Positions 35,622 through 44,863 of a stretch of 64,000 nucleotides of DNA are shown here, piece after piece (the stretch's first letter is position 1; each line of letters begins with the position of its first letter). A program made the translations under genes and the position numbers. Location: NCBI GenBank assembly GCA_947495975.1, contig CANMBE010000002.1, positions 25,192 to 89,191 on the forward strand. Reading direction: 5' to 3'. The notes under the pieces are model-generated. The model saw nothing but the letters and a program-made list of their open reading frames with translations, was not told the origin of the DNA and searched no databases. Source of the stretch: Ignavibacteria bacterium (lineage in GTDB: Bacteria > Bacteroidota > Ignavibacteria > Kapaibacteriales > Kapaibacteriaceae).

Positions 35622-36623
35622 ATGCAAATTGTAGAGAAGAAAATCAAGCTTACGGACATCGACCTTCTCGAATTGTTCGGGCCACAAGAGGCCCATCTGC
35701 AACTCATTGAGAATAAATTCGATACAGCTATCACCGTTCGCGGTGATACTATGGTTCTTCGCGGTGAACCAATCGAAGTCAAAAAAATTGAACAGATCTT
35801 TCAAGAGCTAACGCATTCTCTGAAACGCACAGGCAGACTACAACTCGCAGATGTATCAATGATTGTGGACCTCGTTGATGGCGGTCGCGCGGGTGTAGCA
35901 CCGAGTTCCATGAGCAAGGAGGAACTTGACTCTGTGATCTTGTGGGGTAAGAAAGAAATGATTCGTGCGCGTACGCCGCGTCAAATGGAGTATTACCGAA
36001 AAGTTCGCACCAATGATCTCGTATTTAGCATAGGTCCCGCAGGTACAGGAAAAACGTTTCTTGCAGTTGCAATGGCTCTAGCAGCTCTACGCGCCAATGA
36101 GATCTCGCGAATCATCCTATCTCGTCCAGCAGTTGAGGCCGGCGAGTCGCTCGGTTTTCTACCTGGTGACATCTCAGAGAAAGTTGATCCATACCTCCGC
36201 CCCCTCCTCGATGCATTGAGCGACATGGTGAGCCCAGACAAACTCAAGAGCATGATCGAAAAACGAATTGTAGAAATCATCCCGCTAGCATACATGCGCG
36301 GTCGAACGCTGAACAACTCCTTCATCATCCTAGACGAAGCACAGAACGCCTCGAGAACACAGATGAAAATGTTTCTTACTCGACTTGGTAGGAATTCTAA
36401 AGCGGTTGTTACTGGCGATGTAACTCAGATTGACCTTCCTAAGAAATACGACTCTGGACTAATGGATGTTTTTGAACTCTTTGGTGGTATTAGTGGTATT
36501 GATTTCATTGAGTTTGAAAAATCAGATGTGATGAGGCATAGACTCGTCATGGAAATTGTTGCTGCCTATGAACGAGATGCTGAAAAGAAGCAGAGAATCA
36601 ATGGAGATAGCAAGCCGATATGA
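35622..36623 (+). CDS. phoH: PhoH-like ATPase
   Basis: A 333-residue P-loop protein of the PhoH family. GPAGTGKT lies at residues 138-145, IILDEAQNAS is the Walker B region, and VTGDVTQIDLP is the conserved sensor motif. PhoH proteins are RNA-associated ATPases, often encoded beside ybeY in other bacteria, though ybeY is not here. The stop overlaps cdaA (ATGA), making phoH-cdaA the start of a plus-strand run through pcm and miaA. Confidence 0.95.
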   Translation: MQIVEKKIKLTDIDLLELFGPQEAHLQLIENKFDTAITVRGDTMVLRGEPIEVKKIEQIFQELTHSLKRTGRLQLADVSMIVDLVDGGRAGVAPSSMSKEELDSVILWGKKEMIRARTPRQMEYYRKVRTNDLVFSIGPAGTGKTFLAVAMALAALRANEISRIILSRPAVEAGESLGFLPGDISEKVDPYLRPLLDALSDMVSPDKLKSMIEKRIVEIIPLAYMRGRTLNNSFIILDEAQNASRTQMKMFLTRLGRNSKAVVTGDVTQIDLPKKYDSGLMDVFELFGGISGIDFIEFEKSDVMRHRLVMEIVAAYERDAEKKQRINGDSKPI

Positions 36624-37399
36624 ATGAACTGTTCAGAATCGGATTTCTGGCATTCACGTGGATTGACCTCGTTGACGTATTACTCATAACGATTCTCTTC
36701 TACGTTGTTTATCACACACTGCGCGATACCCTAGCAGTGCAGATCCTTATTGTATTGGGTCTGGTGCTCATTCTGAGCTTTGTAACTGATGCAGCAGGAA
36801 TGAGGTCAGTAAATTGGGTTCTTCGGCGTATCGGAGACATTGGATTGATTGCATTCGTAGTGCTCTTTCAGCCTGAACTCCGAAGAGTACTACTCATTCT
36901 CACTCAGTCTCGACTTTTCCGCGTGTTTGTACGAATGAGCAATTCCGAGACAATAGATGATGTGATTGAGGCCGTCACAGATCTTGCCGCAAAACACATT
37001 GGCGCTCTCATTGTGTTCTCGCGTTCTGAGCACATCAAGGTAACTGTTGATACTGGCATTGAGCTTCATGCGAGTGTTTCATCCGAACTCTTACTGTCCA
37101 TCTTCAACCCACGTTCGCCACTCCATGACGGTGCAATTGTTATCGATAATCGCTCACTCGTTGCTGCCCGTTGTGTTTTGCCCCTTAGCAGCACCCAACG
37201 AGTTGGTACCAGGAACCTCGGTACACGTCACAGAGCAGGGCTTGGGTTAGCCGAACAAGCAGACGTTGTTGTTCTCATCCTTTCTGAAGAGCGAGGCACT
37301 GTAAGCCTTGCATACAGAGGCGAGCTCGAGCTTGATATTCCCCTTCATGATCTGCGTGATAGATTGCAAGAAAGACTTGCTTCCATTGCTGCCGTATAA
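36620..37399 (+). CDS. cdaA: Diadenylate cyclase (c-di-AMP synthase) CdaA
   Basis: A 259-residue enzyme with three N-terminal membrane helices and a DAC domain. The catalytic motifs are LHDGAIVI (Asp170) and GTRHRAGLG (R203-H204-R205). It makes the second messenger c-di-AMP from two ATP; in other bacteria this governs potassium and osmotic balance and wall integrity. The usual regulator gene cdaR (ybbR) is not adjacent. It overlaps phoH by 4 bases. Confidence 0.95.
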   Translation: MNELFRIGFLAFTWIDLVDVLLITILFYVVYHTLRDTLAVQILIVLGLVLILSFVTDAAGMRSVNWVLRRIGDIGLIAFVVLFQPELRRVLLILTQSRLFRVFVRMSNSETIDDVIEAVTDLAAKHIGALIVFSRSEHIKVTVDTGIELHASVSSELLLSIFNPRSPLHDGAIVIDNRSLVAARCVLPLSSTQRVGTRNLGTRHRAGLGLAEQADVVVLILSEERGTVSLAYRGELELDIPLHDLRDRLQERLASIAAV

Positions 37400-37410
37400 G
37401 TAGACCGTAT

Positions 37411-38088
37411 ATGACCCTCAGACCAGCTCGAATTTTTACTCCATTTGATGTACAAAGACAAGGCCTTGTTGATGTTCTGCGTTCACGTGGCATCGTTGAT
37501 GAGTCAGTCCTTGCATCTATTCATATCGTTCCTCGCGAAATGTTTGTGCCCCCTGCCATGACGGGTCGTGCATATGAAGATTCGGCCCTCCCTATCGATA
37601 ATCGGCAGACCATCTCTCAGCCCTATACCGTTGCCTTCATGACCCAAGCACTTCGTCTTACAAGAGGAATGAAAGTGTTGGAGATTGGGACCGGTAGTGG
37701 CTACCAAGCCGCAGTGCTTGCTCAGATTGGTGCCAATGTTGTCTCCATTGAACGTCATCCATTGTTATCGAGCAAGGCACGCTCCGTGTTATCCTCACTG
37801 GGCTATACAGTGAATTGCCGGGTAGGTGATGGAACCATCGGCTTTCGTGAGGGTGGGCCCTACGATGGCATCATTGTAACGGCAGGCGCTCCCGATGTTC
37901 CGGAGCCCCTTGCCAAGCAGCTTGTTGTTGGCGGACGTTTAGTTGTTCCAGTTGGATCGCTCGAAAACCAAACACTGTACCGTGTTATCCGCACGGCTGA
38001 AGATGCTTGGAAAGTAGAAGACCTTGGCCCATTTAAATTTGTGCCGCTCATCGGTAGGTCAGGTTGGGATGAATCCATTACTCCTTGA
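37411..38088 (+). CDS. pcm: Protein-L-isoaspartate O-methyltransferase
   Basis: A 225-residue SAM-dependent enzyme that methylates L-isoaspartyl residues to start protein repair. REMFVPP, GQTISQPYTVAFMTQAL-like (here RQTISQP) and VLEIGTGSGYQAAVL are the family motifs, the last binding SAM. No signal peptide; cytoplasmic. Its last 20 bases overlap miaA. Confidence 0.95.
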   Translation: MTLRPARIFTPFDVQRQGLVDVLRSRGIVDESVLASIHIVPREMFVPPAMTGRAYEDSALPIDNRQTISQPYTVAFMTQALRLTRGMKVLEIGTGSGYQAAVLAQIGANVVSIERHPLLSSKARSVLSSLGYTVNCRVGDGTIGFREGGPYDGIIVTAGAPDVPEPLAKQLVVGGRLVVPVGSLENQTLYRVIRTAEDAWKVEDLGPFKFVPLIGRSGWDESITP

Positions 38089-39040
38089 AAACCGAAACGT
38101 ACTCGTGATAGCTGGACCCACTGCTGTTGGTAAAACGGCCGTTGCCCTTGCTCTTGCAGATCATCTGCGGTGCGAGATCATTGGTGCTGATGCGCGCCAA
38201 GTGTACCGCACCATGGATATCGGCACTGCAAAGCCAACTGCAGAAGAACAAAGCCGAGTACATCATTATTGTATTGATATTCGTGATCCACATGAATCAT
38301 ACAGTGCGGCCGAATACGCTTCGGACGCACGTGCAGCAATATCATCTGTAGCGCTTGATACCTTGCCAATCATGGTAGGAGGCTCTGGGCTGTACATCAG
38401 TGCTGCGCTTGACGGTCTTTCAACTGGTGGTACTGCCTCTGATCCAAGCGTACGAGATGAATTGCAACGAGACTTTGATGAACGTGGAAGAGAATCAATG
38501 TTTCTTGAGCTTGAAGATCTCGATCCACGTGCCGCACAACGATACGCCGACCGTAATCCCAGACGAGTACAACGTGCGCTCGAGTTTATTCGCATAACAG
38601 GACGCCCCTTTTCAAGCACATGGGACTTGCCTCGCGATAGTCCAGGAGTAAACGCACTCTACGTTTGTATTTCGCAAGACCAACGAGACCTTCACACCTT
38701 GATTCATTCCCGATGTGAGAACATGTGGGCTTCGGGATTACTTCAAGAGACAAAGGATGTTTTGGACCTTGGCGTTACCCGCAGTGCACAATCATTGCAC
38801 ACTGTAGGTTACCATGAAGCGTTAGCAGTGATTGATGGGGTGTTTACAGAGCAAGAAGCCATTGCAGCAATGAAGACGTCAACTCGTCGTTATGCAAAAA
38901 GGCAACGCACATGGTTTGCCAAGGATGATCGTTATACATGGTTGAGTGGACCTGTAGACACAATGACGAAACAGGTACTTGCTCTTCTTGATCGCAATAG
39001 TTGGTTGCAAGCCTTCGTAGATTTGCATAACAGTAGATAA
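38069..39040 (+). CDS. miaA: tRNA dimethylallyltransferase
   Basis: A 323-residue enzyme that adds an isopentenyl group to A37 of UNN-reading tRNAs. IAGPTAVGKT is the P-loop (about residues 14-23), GADARQVYRTMDIGTAKP the substrate loop, and HYCIDIRDPHESYSAAEY the conserved DMAPP segment. ATG at 38069 is chosen because the P-loop then has the usual N-terminal spacing; 38024 would overlap pcm by 65 bases. It shares 20 bases with pcm. Confidence 0.94.
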   Translation: MNPLLLENRNVLVIAGPTAVGKTAVALALADHLRCEIIGADARQVYRTMDIGTAKPTAEEQSRVHHYCIDIRDPHESYSAAEYASDARAAISSVALDTLPIMVGGSGLYISAALDGLSTGGTASDPSVRDELQRDFDERGRESMFLELEDLDPRAAQRYADRNPRRVQRALEFIRITGRPFSSTWDLPRDSPGVNALYVCISQDQRDLHTLIHSRCENMWASGLLQETKDVLDLGVTRSAQSLHTVGYHEALAVIDGVFTEQEAIAAMKTSTRRYAKRQRTWFAKDDRYTWLSGPVDTMTKQVLALLDRNSWLQAFVDLHNSR

Positions 39041-39051
39041 CGAAAGCGCGT

Positions 39052-40698
39052 GTGAAGAATTGGATGCATCGATGTAGTGTTGGAGTGATTTGTGCCGTTG
39101 CGATAACAATTGGCGCATTTGCACAACAACCGCAGGTATACAAAGCGCCAATTGCCACGCAGTACGACTCAGCTCAGGCAATGGGCGCGCTTCGGACAAG
39201 GCTTGATCAGATATTTACATCAGCCCCCTACCGCTCATCACGTGTAAGCGTTATGGTTTGGTCAATCAAGCGCAATAGCGTTGTGTTTGAAAAGAACAGC
39301 TCACAGAATCTTACGCCCGCTTCTACCACAAAGCTCTTCTCCACTGCTGCGTATTACCAATTGTTTGGCCGCAACGCAGTGATTTCTACGGAGGTAAAGA
39401 CCGACGGCATCTTAGAGCCTGACGGAACCTTGCGAGGAAATTTGTATCTGGTTGGGCATGGCGACGCACTTTTGACGGTGAATGATCTTGAAGAGCTTGC
39501 CGACAAGGTCATCGCCCTCGGCATTCGCCGCATAACGGGCAACATCGTGGGAGATGGTTTTGCTTTTGATCCACAGACAAATCGCGCTGTCTACTCTGGT
39601 GATCTGGAAGATGTGCAGCCATTGCCCCCAATCGTTGCACTTACTGTTAATAAGGGCACAATTGCAATACTGGCAAGTGCTGGCAAGAATGGTCAAGTCA
39701 GTGTACAAACCATACCAGCTTCTGATGCATTTCAAGTTCTTATTCGAGCCGCTGCTCCCAGAAAGCTGAAAAATTCGAAGAGTGTCAAAAAGAGACAACG
39801 CTATGGAGACGCGCCACCTGAGCCACGTAGGCGTCGCAGGCGTGTTCGCGCTCGTGCACCTCGTATAAGCGCAAGTTCGTCTACACTACCAACGGGTATT
39901 CAGCAGATTGTTGTTAGTGGCACACCCGGTGCAAATCGTAGTACTACGGTTTACGTTGCTATGTCACGTCCAGCTCTTGCAACGGCTGGCGTATTTGCAA
40001 ATAGATTACGCACTGGTGGTGTTGACATTGACGGAAAAATTGAATCCCGTCGCACTCCGGTCAGCGCCCGATATCTCACGCAATATCGTAGACCATTTGT
40101 GGAGTTCGCAAGTGTTGTGAATAAGCGTAGTGACAACTATCTAGCCGAACATGTGTTTAAGATGGTGGGTGCTGCATGTGGAGATCATACCACCACTGCA
40201 GCGCGAGCAAAGAGAGCAGTAGTAGACGCACTCGATTCACTCAGCGTTATGCGAAACGGATGTTCATTTAATGATGGTAGTGGACTTTCTCGGCGCAATC
40301 TTGTTTCTGCCAAAACCGAAGTTGAACTTTTGCGCCAGATTTTTGTACAAGATTGGGGTGCTGAGTTTAGAAGCACACTTGCTATTGGGGCGTTTGATGG
40401 TACAATTCGAGGGCGTATGCACGATACGCCTGCCGCCAATAACGTAACGGCTAAAACTGGCACTCTTCGCAATGTGAGTGCACTTGCTGGATACGTTACT
40501 ACGAGAGATGGCGAACTATTAGCGTTCTCATTTATATCCAACGGACCATCAGTCCGAGCATACAAAGGCTTGGAAAACTTGGCAGCCATTGCGCTGGCGT
40601 CGTTCTCATATAAGCTTGCGATTCCTTTGCCGCTAGATATCCTACCTGTGCCAGCAGACACATCAGGTGAGACTATTGACGGTGAAGATGGCGGATAA
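39052..40698 (+). CDS. dacB: D-Ala-D-Ala carboxypeptidase/endopeptidase (PBP4/DacB)
   Basis: A 548-residue periplasmic peptidase, starting at GTG with a signal peptide to about residue 26. The active-site SxxK is in ASTTKLFS, SxN is SDN in KRSDNYLAEHV, and KTG lies in AKTGTLRNVS. Class C PBP4-type enzymes trim peptidoglycan. An unusual basic insert sits at about residues 237-275 and contains a run of six arginines (see findings). The end overlaps the convergent nnr gene by 26 bases. Confidence 0.92.
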   Translation: MKNWMHRCSVGVICAVAITIGAFAQQPQVYKAPIATQYDSAQAMGALRTRLDQIFTSAPYRSSRVSVMVWSIKRNSVVFEKNSSQNLTPASTTKLFSTAAYYQLFGRNAVISTEVKTDGILEPDGTLRGNLYLVGHGDALLTVNDLEELADKVIALGIRRITGNIVGDGFAFDPQTNRAVYSGDLEDVQPLPPIVALTVNKGTIAILASAGKNGQVSVQTIPASDAFQVLIRAAAPRKLKNSKSVKKRQRYGDAPPEPRRRRRRVRARAPRISASSSTLPTGIQQIVVSGTPGANRSTTVYVAMSRPALATAGVFANRLRTGGVDIDGKIESRRTPVSARYLTQYRRPFVEFASVVNKRSDNYLAEHVFKMVGAACGDHTTTAARAKRAVVDALDSLSVMRNGCSFNDGSGLSRRNLVSAKTEVELLRQIFVQDWGAEFRSTLAIGAFDGTIRGRMHDTPAANNVTAKTGTLRNVSALAGYVTTRDGELLAFSFISNGPSVRAYKGLENLAAIALASFSYKLAIPLPLDILPVPADTSGETIDGEDGG

Positions 40699-42172
40699 TA
40701 TCTCCTGCCATCATCGGCTGTTGTCCATTTGATGAAGAGACACTGTCTCCTGCTTCTGCATGTATGTAGGCGCCAAGAGACGCTGCCACGATCGGTGCAA
40801 GTCCTTGCGCTAGCAATCCGGCAATTACACCCGTTAAGACATCGCCAGACCCTGCTGTTGCCATATACGGATTGCCATTTGTGGTCAGAAAGCTTGTTTT
40901 GCCATCGGTTGTAAGAGAAGGGACGTCCTTGAGGTGAAGCGTGATATTCTTGTCAAGGGCAAATGTCTTTGCCTCTTCAACAGTATCATACGCAAGATCT
41001 TTACGCTCCATGTTCTTGAGCCGAGCAAACTCTCCCTTATGGGGAGTAAGAATGATGTTGGGACCACGATATTTGAAAAGTGGAAATGCTCGTAGACCCT
41101 CTGCATCAATGACAATTGGCTTCTCTCGTGCAATTTCATCAATGAGTGTAGCGAGCATCGCAAGCGTCCTAACGTTTGTGCCAAGACCAGGGCCTATTGC
41201 ACAAACTGTTGATCTATTCATCATCGTTCGTAACGTTTGTTCTGCGTCTTCGTGAATCGTTCCGTCATCATGAGAAATCAGTTCTGTTGTCATTATTTCA
41301 CGCGGTGTGAGCGGGTGAATAAAGGGTGCAGCAAGTTCCACTAAACCAGCACCGATGGCGAGCGCTGCATGGGCACTCATGGAAGGGGCTCCTGGCATTC
41401 CTCGAGTGCCACCTATGACTAATACTCTTCCGTAGTCAAATTTTGACGTTGATGCGTTTCGCTTTTGAAGCAGGCCTCGTATGTCGTTGTGTTCATATCG
41501 AAACATTGTAGAGAACCGCGCTGCCAAACTGCTCGCGACGCCTATCGGAGCCACTACAACACGTCCAACACACATCGGACCATCATTCCGAAAGAAACCT
41601 GGTTTCTGTGTTTCCAGCGTAATAGTCATATCCGCACGAAAGACATCCGGATGTGCCTTTCCTGTCACTGGGTGGAGGCCCGTGGGAACATCAATCGCAA
41701 CCTTGAATGCATCGTATGCATTGAGAACTGCAACTTGTGATGGCAAAAGTCCGCGTAGTTCTGCGCTTCCACCAGCGCCAATAAGAGCGTCGACAACTAC
41801 ATTGAACTTCGTGTGAGGGTTTAGCTGATCAAAAGAAATACTTTGTATTTCATGAGGCAGCCGCTCTCTATTGACGCGCGCTTGAGTCGTCATTGACTCA
41901 GATTTTGATGACGTAACAACAACCACATCACGAATTGAAGATTCATCTCTTAACAAACGAGCTATCACGAATCCATCGCCCCCGTTATTGCCTGCTCCAC
42001 AAGCTATCAAGACGGAGAGTGGCCCTATACCCAGAGGCTCTATGGCCTCAAGCAGATGTCTGGTAGCCGCAGCTGCCGCCTGTTCCATGAGATCAATAGG
42101 CTTTAATCCACATTCATCGGAACAGACTTTATCGAAGCTGAGTATCTCACTTGGTTGAAGTAATGGAAGCAT
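40673..42172 (-). CDS. nnr: Bifunctional NAD(P)HX epimerase/dehydratase
   Basis: A 499-residue two-domain repair enzyme. Residues 1-215 are the YjeF_N epimerase (CGAGNNGGDGFVIARLL at about 58-73). From about 235 a ribokinase-like dehydratase domain follows (YGRVLVIGGTRGMPGAPSM, IGPGLGTN and GSGDVLTGVIAG). Together they convert hydrated NAD(P)H back to NAD(P)H, using ATP or ADP. It overlaps the convergent dacB by 26 bases at its 3' end and is divergent from the phosphatase gene. Confidence 0.95.
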   Translation of the reverse strand: MLPLLQPSEILSFDKVCSDECGLKPIDLMEQAAAAATRHLLEAIEPLGIGPLSVLIACGAGNNGGDGFVIARLLRDESSIRDVVVVTSSKSESMTTQARVNRERLPHEIQSISFDQLNPHTKFNVVVDALIGAGGSAELRGLLPSQVAVLNAYDAFKVAIDVPTGLHPVTGKAHPDVFRADMTITLETQKPGFFRNDGPMCVGRVVVAPIGVASSLAARFSTMFRYEHNDIRGLLQKRNASTSKFDYGRVLVIGGTRGMPGAPSMSAHAALAIGAGLVELAAPFIHPLTPREIMTTELISHDDGTIHEDAEQTLRTMMNRSTVCAIGPGLGTNVRTLAMLATLIDEIAREKPIVIDAEGLRAFPLFKYRGPNIILTPHKGEFARLKNMERKDLAYDTVEEAKTFALDKNITLHLKDVPSLTTDGKTSFLTTNGNPYMATAGSGDVLTGVIAGLLAQGLAPIVAASLGAYIHAEAGDSVSSSNGQQPMMAGDIIRHLHRQ

Positions 42173-42176
42173 TACA

Positions 42177-42184
42177 CAAAAGTA
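42177..42184 (-). promoter_or_regulatory. Candidate -7 box (TACTTTTG) for nnr, leaderless placement
   Basis: TACTTTTG on the minus strand matches TAnnTTTG and ends only 4 bases before the nnr ATG (42172). A start about 5-7 bases downstream would coincide with that ATG, implying a leaderless transcript. No TTG lies at 19-21 bases. Confidence 0.4.
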
Positions 42185-42232
42185 CCGCTCCCTTGATGCA
42201 GATTTGTATCATATTCACCAAAGAGATTCATT

Positions 42233-44299
42233 ATGCCTCGCCCCCTACTCGTAAGTCTTGCCCTTGTGTTTTCATTTGTTGCCCTTGTAGCACAAGACTA
42301 CCGCAATGACATGTTTCGCACTCGCCGTGCATCACATGAAGCCCAAGATTCCAAGCGTGCTGAGGTTACGCAGGTGGAAGAGCGATTGCGACCGTTTTAC
42401 CATGGTGTTGCAAGTGGCGACCCACTCAACGATCGTGTTATCATTTGGTCTCGTGTAACACCTGAGAATGGTGCCACGAGTGTTAAAGTGCAGTACCGTG
42501 TAGCAACAGATACTGCCTTGACAAATGTTGTGAAGTCTGGGGAGTTCACTACGTCAAGTGAACGCGATTTCACAGTCAAAGTTGACGTGGATGGATTACA
42601 ACAAGGCACAGTGTACTACTACGGCTTCAGTGCATATGGTCGCAACTCGCTTACGGGACGCACGCGCACTACCGCTACTAATGGAGTTTCTCAAGCACGC
42701 TTTGCGGTAGTCTCATGCTCAAATTATCCAGCAGGTTATTTCAATGCCTATGGAACAATTGCCAACCGCAATGATCTTGACGCAGTCCTCCACCTTGGAG
42801 ACTACATCTATGAGTACGATGCAGATTCAACATCGTATGGTGGACTCATAGGAAAGCGGCTAGGTAGGTCTCATGAGCCCGATGCAGAACTCGTATCGCT
42901 TACCGACTACAGAACGCGATATTCACAATATCGACTCGATCCAGACCTTCGTAGAGCTCATCAACAACATCCAATGATTCACATCTGGGACGATCATGAA
43001 TCGGCAAATGATTCATATACCAATGGCGCAGAGAATCATCAGCCAAGCGAAGGTGAGTGGAACGTTCGTAAAGCGATTTCAAAACGCGTGTGCTATGAGT
43101 GGATGCCTACGCGCGAGAATTCTGAGGGTGTTTTGTATCGCCAATTCTCCTTTGGTACTCTTCTTGATCTTTTCATGCTTGATACACGACTCGATGGAAG
43201 AGACATTCAAGTAGCTGGAGTTGGTGAAGGGGCTTCCCAGGCCTCTAAAGACTCAATCAACGATCCTAACCGTAGGATCATGTCAACCACGCAATACGAT
43301 TGGCTGACCCAAGGGCTGAAGAATAGCTCAAAGACATGGAAGCTCATCGGCAATCAAGTAATCTTTTCTTCGATCAACGTAACACCAATAGATACTGCAT
43401 TTCTCTTTGCAGCTATTGGCCCGATTTATTCGGCATTTGTTCGTCCGCAGGTGCCAGGACTACAGTTCGCATTTGAATCGGCATTCTATGGTGACGTGTG
43501 GAATAACTACCCTGCACAGCGTGCTAACCTAGCGGCATTTATTCGTGCAGAGAATGTGAGCAATGTTGCAATTGTAACAGGTGATTTCCATAGTGCATTT
43601 GCCTTTGAAACTCGCACGATGTGGGCAGAGAACAAGAGTTCCGTTGCAGTGGAATTTATAACACCATCAATCTCTGCTCCTAACTTTGATGAGAACCTAC
43701 GCTCGAATGCTGCCATCGCTCCCCTCACTCCAGCTTTGATCGCTACCATCGACAGAACAATATCTGGACTCAATGATCATGTGAAATGGCAGGACATTGT
43801 CAATCACGGATATGAACTTGTTGATTTCACTGCCGAACGAGTTCAATGTGATTGGTACTTTATGGATACGATTCTAGCGCCATCTTCCGCCGAGACGTGG
43901 GAACGAGGATACGTCTCAATGAGTGGCACGTCCACCCTTTCACGGGCAGGTTCACCGTCATCTGGTAAGCCAAATCAAGACATTCCAGCACCTGCAAATC
44001 CTCCACAAGGATCAGTGGGCGTGAATGAAGACCTAAATCGTGGCTTTACCATTGTAGGCTATGGCCCAAATCCAACGTCTAGCGCATTGTCATTGACATA
44101 TATCGTTGATGAGCCGTCAATTGTTCGAATTACAATTGTTGATGTCAACGGCAGAGAGATTACCTCAACAGAGCCCGCAGTAGAACACGGACTGCACAGT
44201 GTTGTGCTCGACCTGAAGCCCCTTGCCTCAGGGCGCTACACCATTGTGATTCATTCTGGTGCTGCTACCGTACTAACACGGATTGTTGTTTCGCGATAG
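42233..44299 (+). CDS. PhoD-like alkaline phosphatase with C-terminal sorting-like domain
   Basis: A 688-residue secreted protein. A signal peptide (residues 1-20) and an N-terminal PhoD_N domain (YHGVASGDPLNDRVIIWSRV, to about residue 150) precede the metal-binding PhoD core: FAVVSCSNYPAGYFNAYG, LHLGDYIYEYD, IWDDHESAND and VTGDFHSAFA. The last about 75 residues carry ITIVDVNGREI and LASGRYTIVIHSG, the pattern of T9SS sorting domains. It probably frees phosphate from external esters at the surface. The 60-base gap with nnr has no other gene. Confidence 0.92.
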   Translation: MPRPLLVSLALVFSFVALVAQDYRNDMFRTRRASHEAQDSKRAEVTQVEERLRPFYHGVASGDPLNDRVIIWSRVTPENGATSVKVQYRVATDTALTNVVKSGEFTTSSERDFTVKVDVDGLQQGTVYYYGFSAYGRNSLTGRTRTTATNGVSQARFAVVSCSNYPAGYFNAYGTIANRNDLDAVLHLGDYIYEYDADSTSYGGLIGKRLGRSHEPDAELVSLTDYRTRYSQYRLDPDLRRAHQQHPMIHIWDDHESANDSYTNGAENHQPSEGEWNVRKAISKRVCYEWMPTRENSEGVLYRQFSFGTLLDLFMLDTRLDGRDIQVAGVGEGASQASKDSINDPNRRIMSTTQYDWLTQGLKNSSKTWKLIGNQVIFSSINVTPIDTAFLFAAIGPIYSAFVRPQVPGLQFAFESAFYGDVWNNYPAQRANLAAFIRAENVSNVAIVTGDFHSAFAFETRTMWAENKSSVAVEFITPSISAPNFDENLRSNAAIAPLTPALIATIDRTISGLNDHVKWQDIVNHGYELVDFTAERVQCDWYFMDTILAPSSAETWERGYVSMSGTSTLSRAGSPSSGKPNQDIPAPANPPQGSVGVNEDLNRGFTIVGYGPNPTSSALSLTYIVDEPSIVRITIVDVNGREITSTEPAVEHGLHSVVLDLKPLASGRYTIVIHSGAATVLTRIVVSR

Positions 44300-44310
44300 C
44301 GCGTTATCGC
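44293..44310. other. Inverted repeat over the phosphatase stop codon
   Basis: GCGATA and TATCGC form a 6-bp stem around a GCGCGT loop. The TAG stop lies in the left arm. There is no T run, so a terminator role is doubtful. Confidence 0.3.
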
Positions 44311-44314
44311 AAAA

Positions 44315-44340
44315 CATCATCCCGAGCGAAGCGAGGGACC
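44315..44340. repeat. Single copy of a CGAGCGAAGCGAGG intergenic element
   Basis: CCCGAGCGAAGCGAGGGACC stands between the phosphatase and the next lipoprotein gene. Elements with GAGCGAAGCGAGG cores recur between genes in several bacterial groups as dispersed repeats. Only one copy is present here, so the repeat nature is from memory, not shown in this window. Confidence 0.4.
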
Positions 44341-44359
44341 TAGTGATTAACTTTGCTGC

Positions 44360-44863
44360 ATGACCTTCGTGCACAGATGTATAATCGCATGTACCACATT
44401 CTCTATTGGAATGTTGACCGCCTGTGGTGGTCTCGACCCCAATGAGGTGCGGCCATACAGCGGAATACGTGGCACGGTGACGTATGTAGGGGGCTCTGCG
44501 GCATGGCCACCAGATTCCATCTTTGATGTGCGAGTTGTTGCATTCGAAGAGAAGCCATTGGAGTCAGCTGCTGTTCTTGCTTCGATCATTCTGCAGCGAG
44601 CTGCGTTCTCTCCAGTACGTCTACCGTTTCGTGTTTCATCAACCTCATATGAAATCGAGGTATTGGCAACTCCAAGAACGTTTACATACGTTGTAGTTGC
44701 AATGCAGAATGGTCCCAATTTTCAGACCGATTGGGTGATGCTTGATGTCTATTCAGCCACGGGCAACGTCTCAGCCCCTTCAATCGTGATTATCCCCTCT
44801 GGGGGCACCGTCAACATTGACTTTCGTGTAGACTTTTCAAACCTTCCGCCGCAGCCATTTTGA
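44360..44863 (+). CDS. Lipoprotein of unknown function paired with a TonB receptor
   Basis: A 167-residue lipoprotein with lipobox MLTAC and lipidated Cys22. The mature part begins GGLDPNEVRPYSGIRGTVTYVGG, a beta-rich pattern like small lipoproteins of unknown role, and has no recognised enzyme motif. Its TGATG junction with the TonB receptor shows that the two are translated together. The natural guess is a surface or periplasmic ligand-binding accessory to the receptor. Confidence 0.78.
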   Translation: MTFVHRCIIACTTFSIGMLTACGGLDPNEVRPYSGIRGTVTYVGGSAAWPPDSIFDVRVVAFEEKPLESAAVLASIILQRAAFSPVRLPFRVSSTSYEIEVLATPRTFTYVVVAMQNGPNFQTDWVMLDVYSATGNVSAPSIVIIPSGGTVNIDFRVDFSNLPPQPF

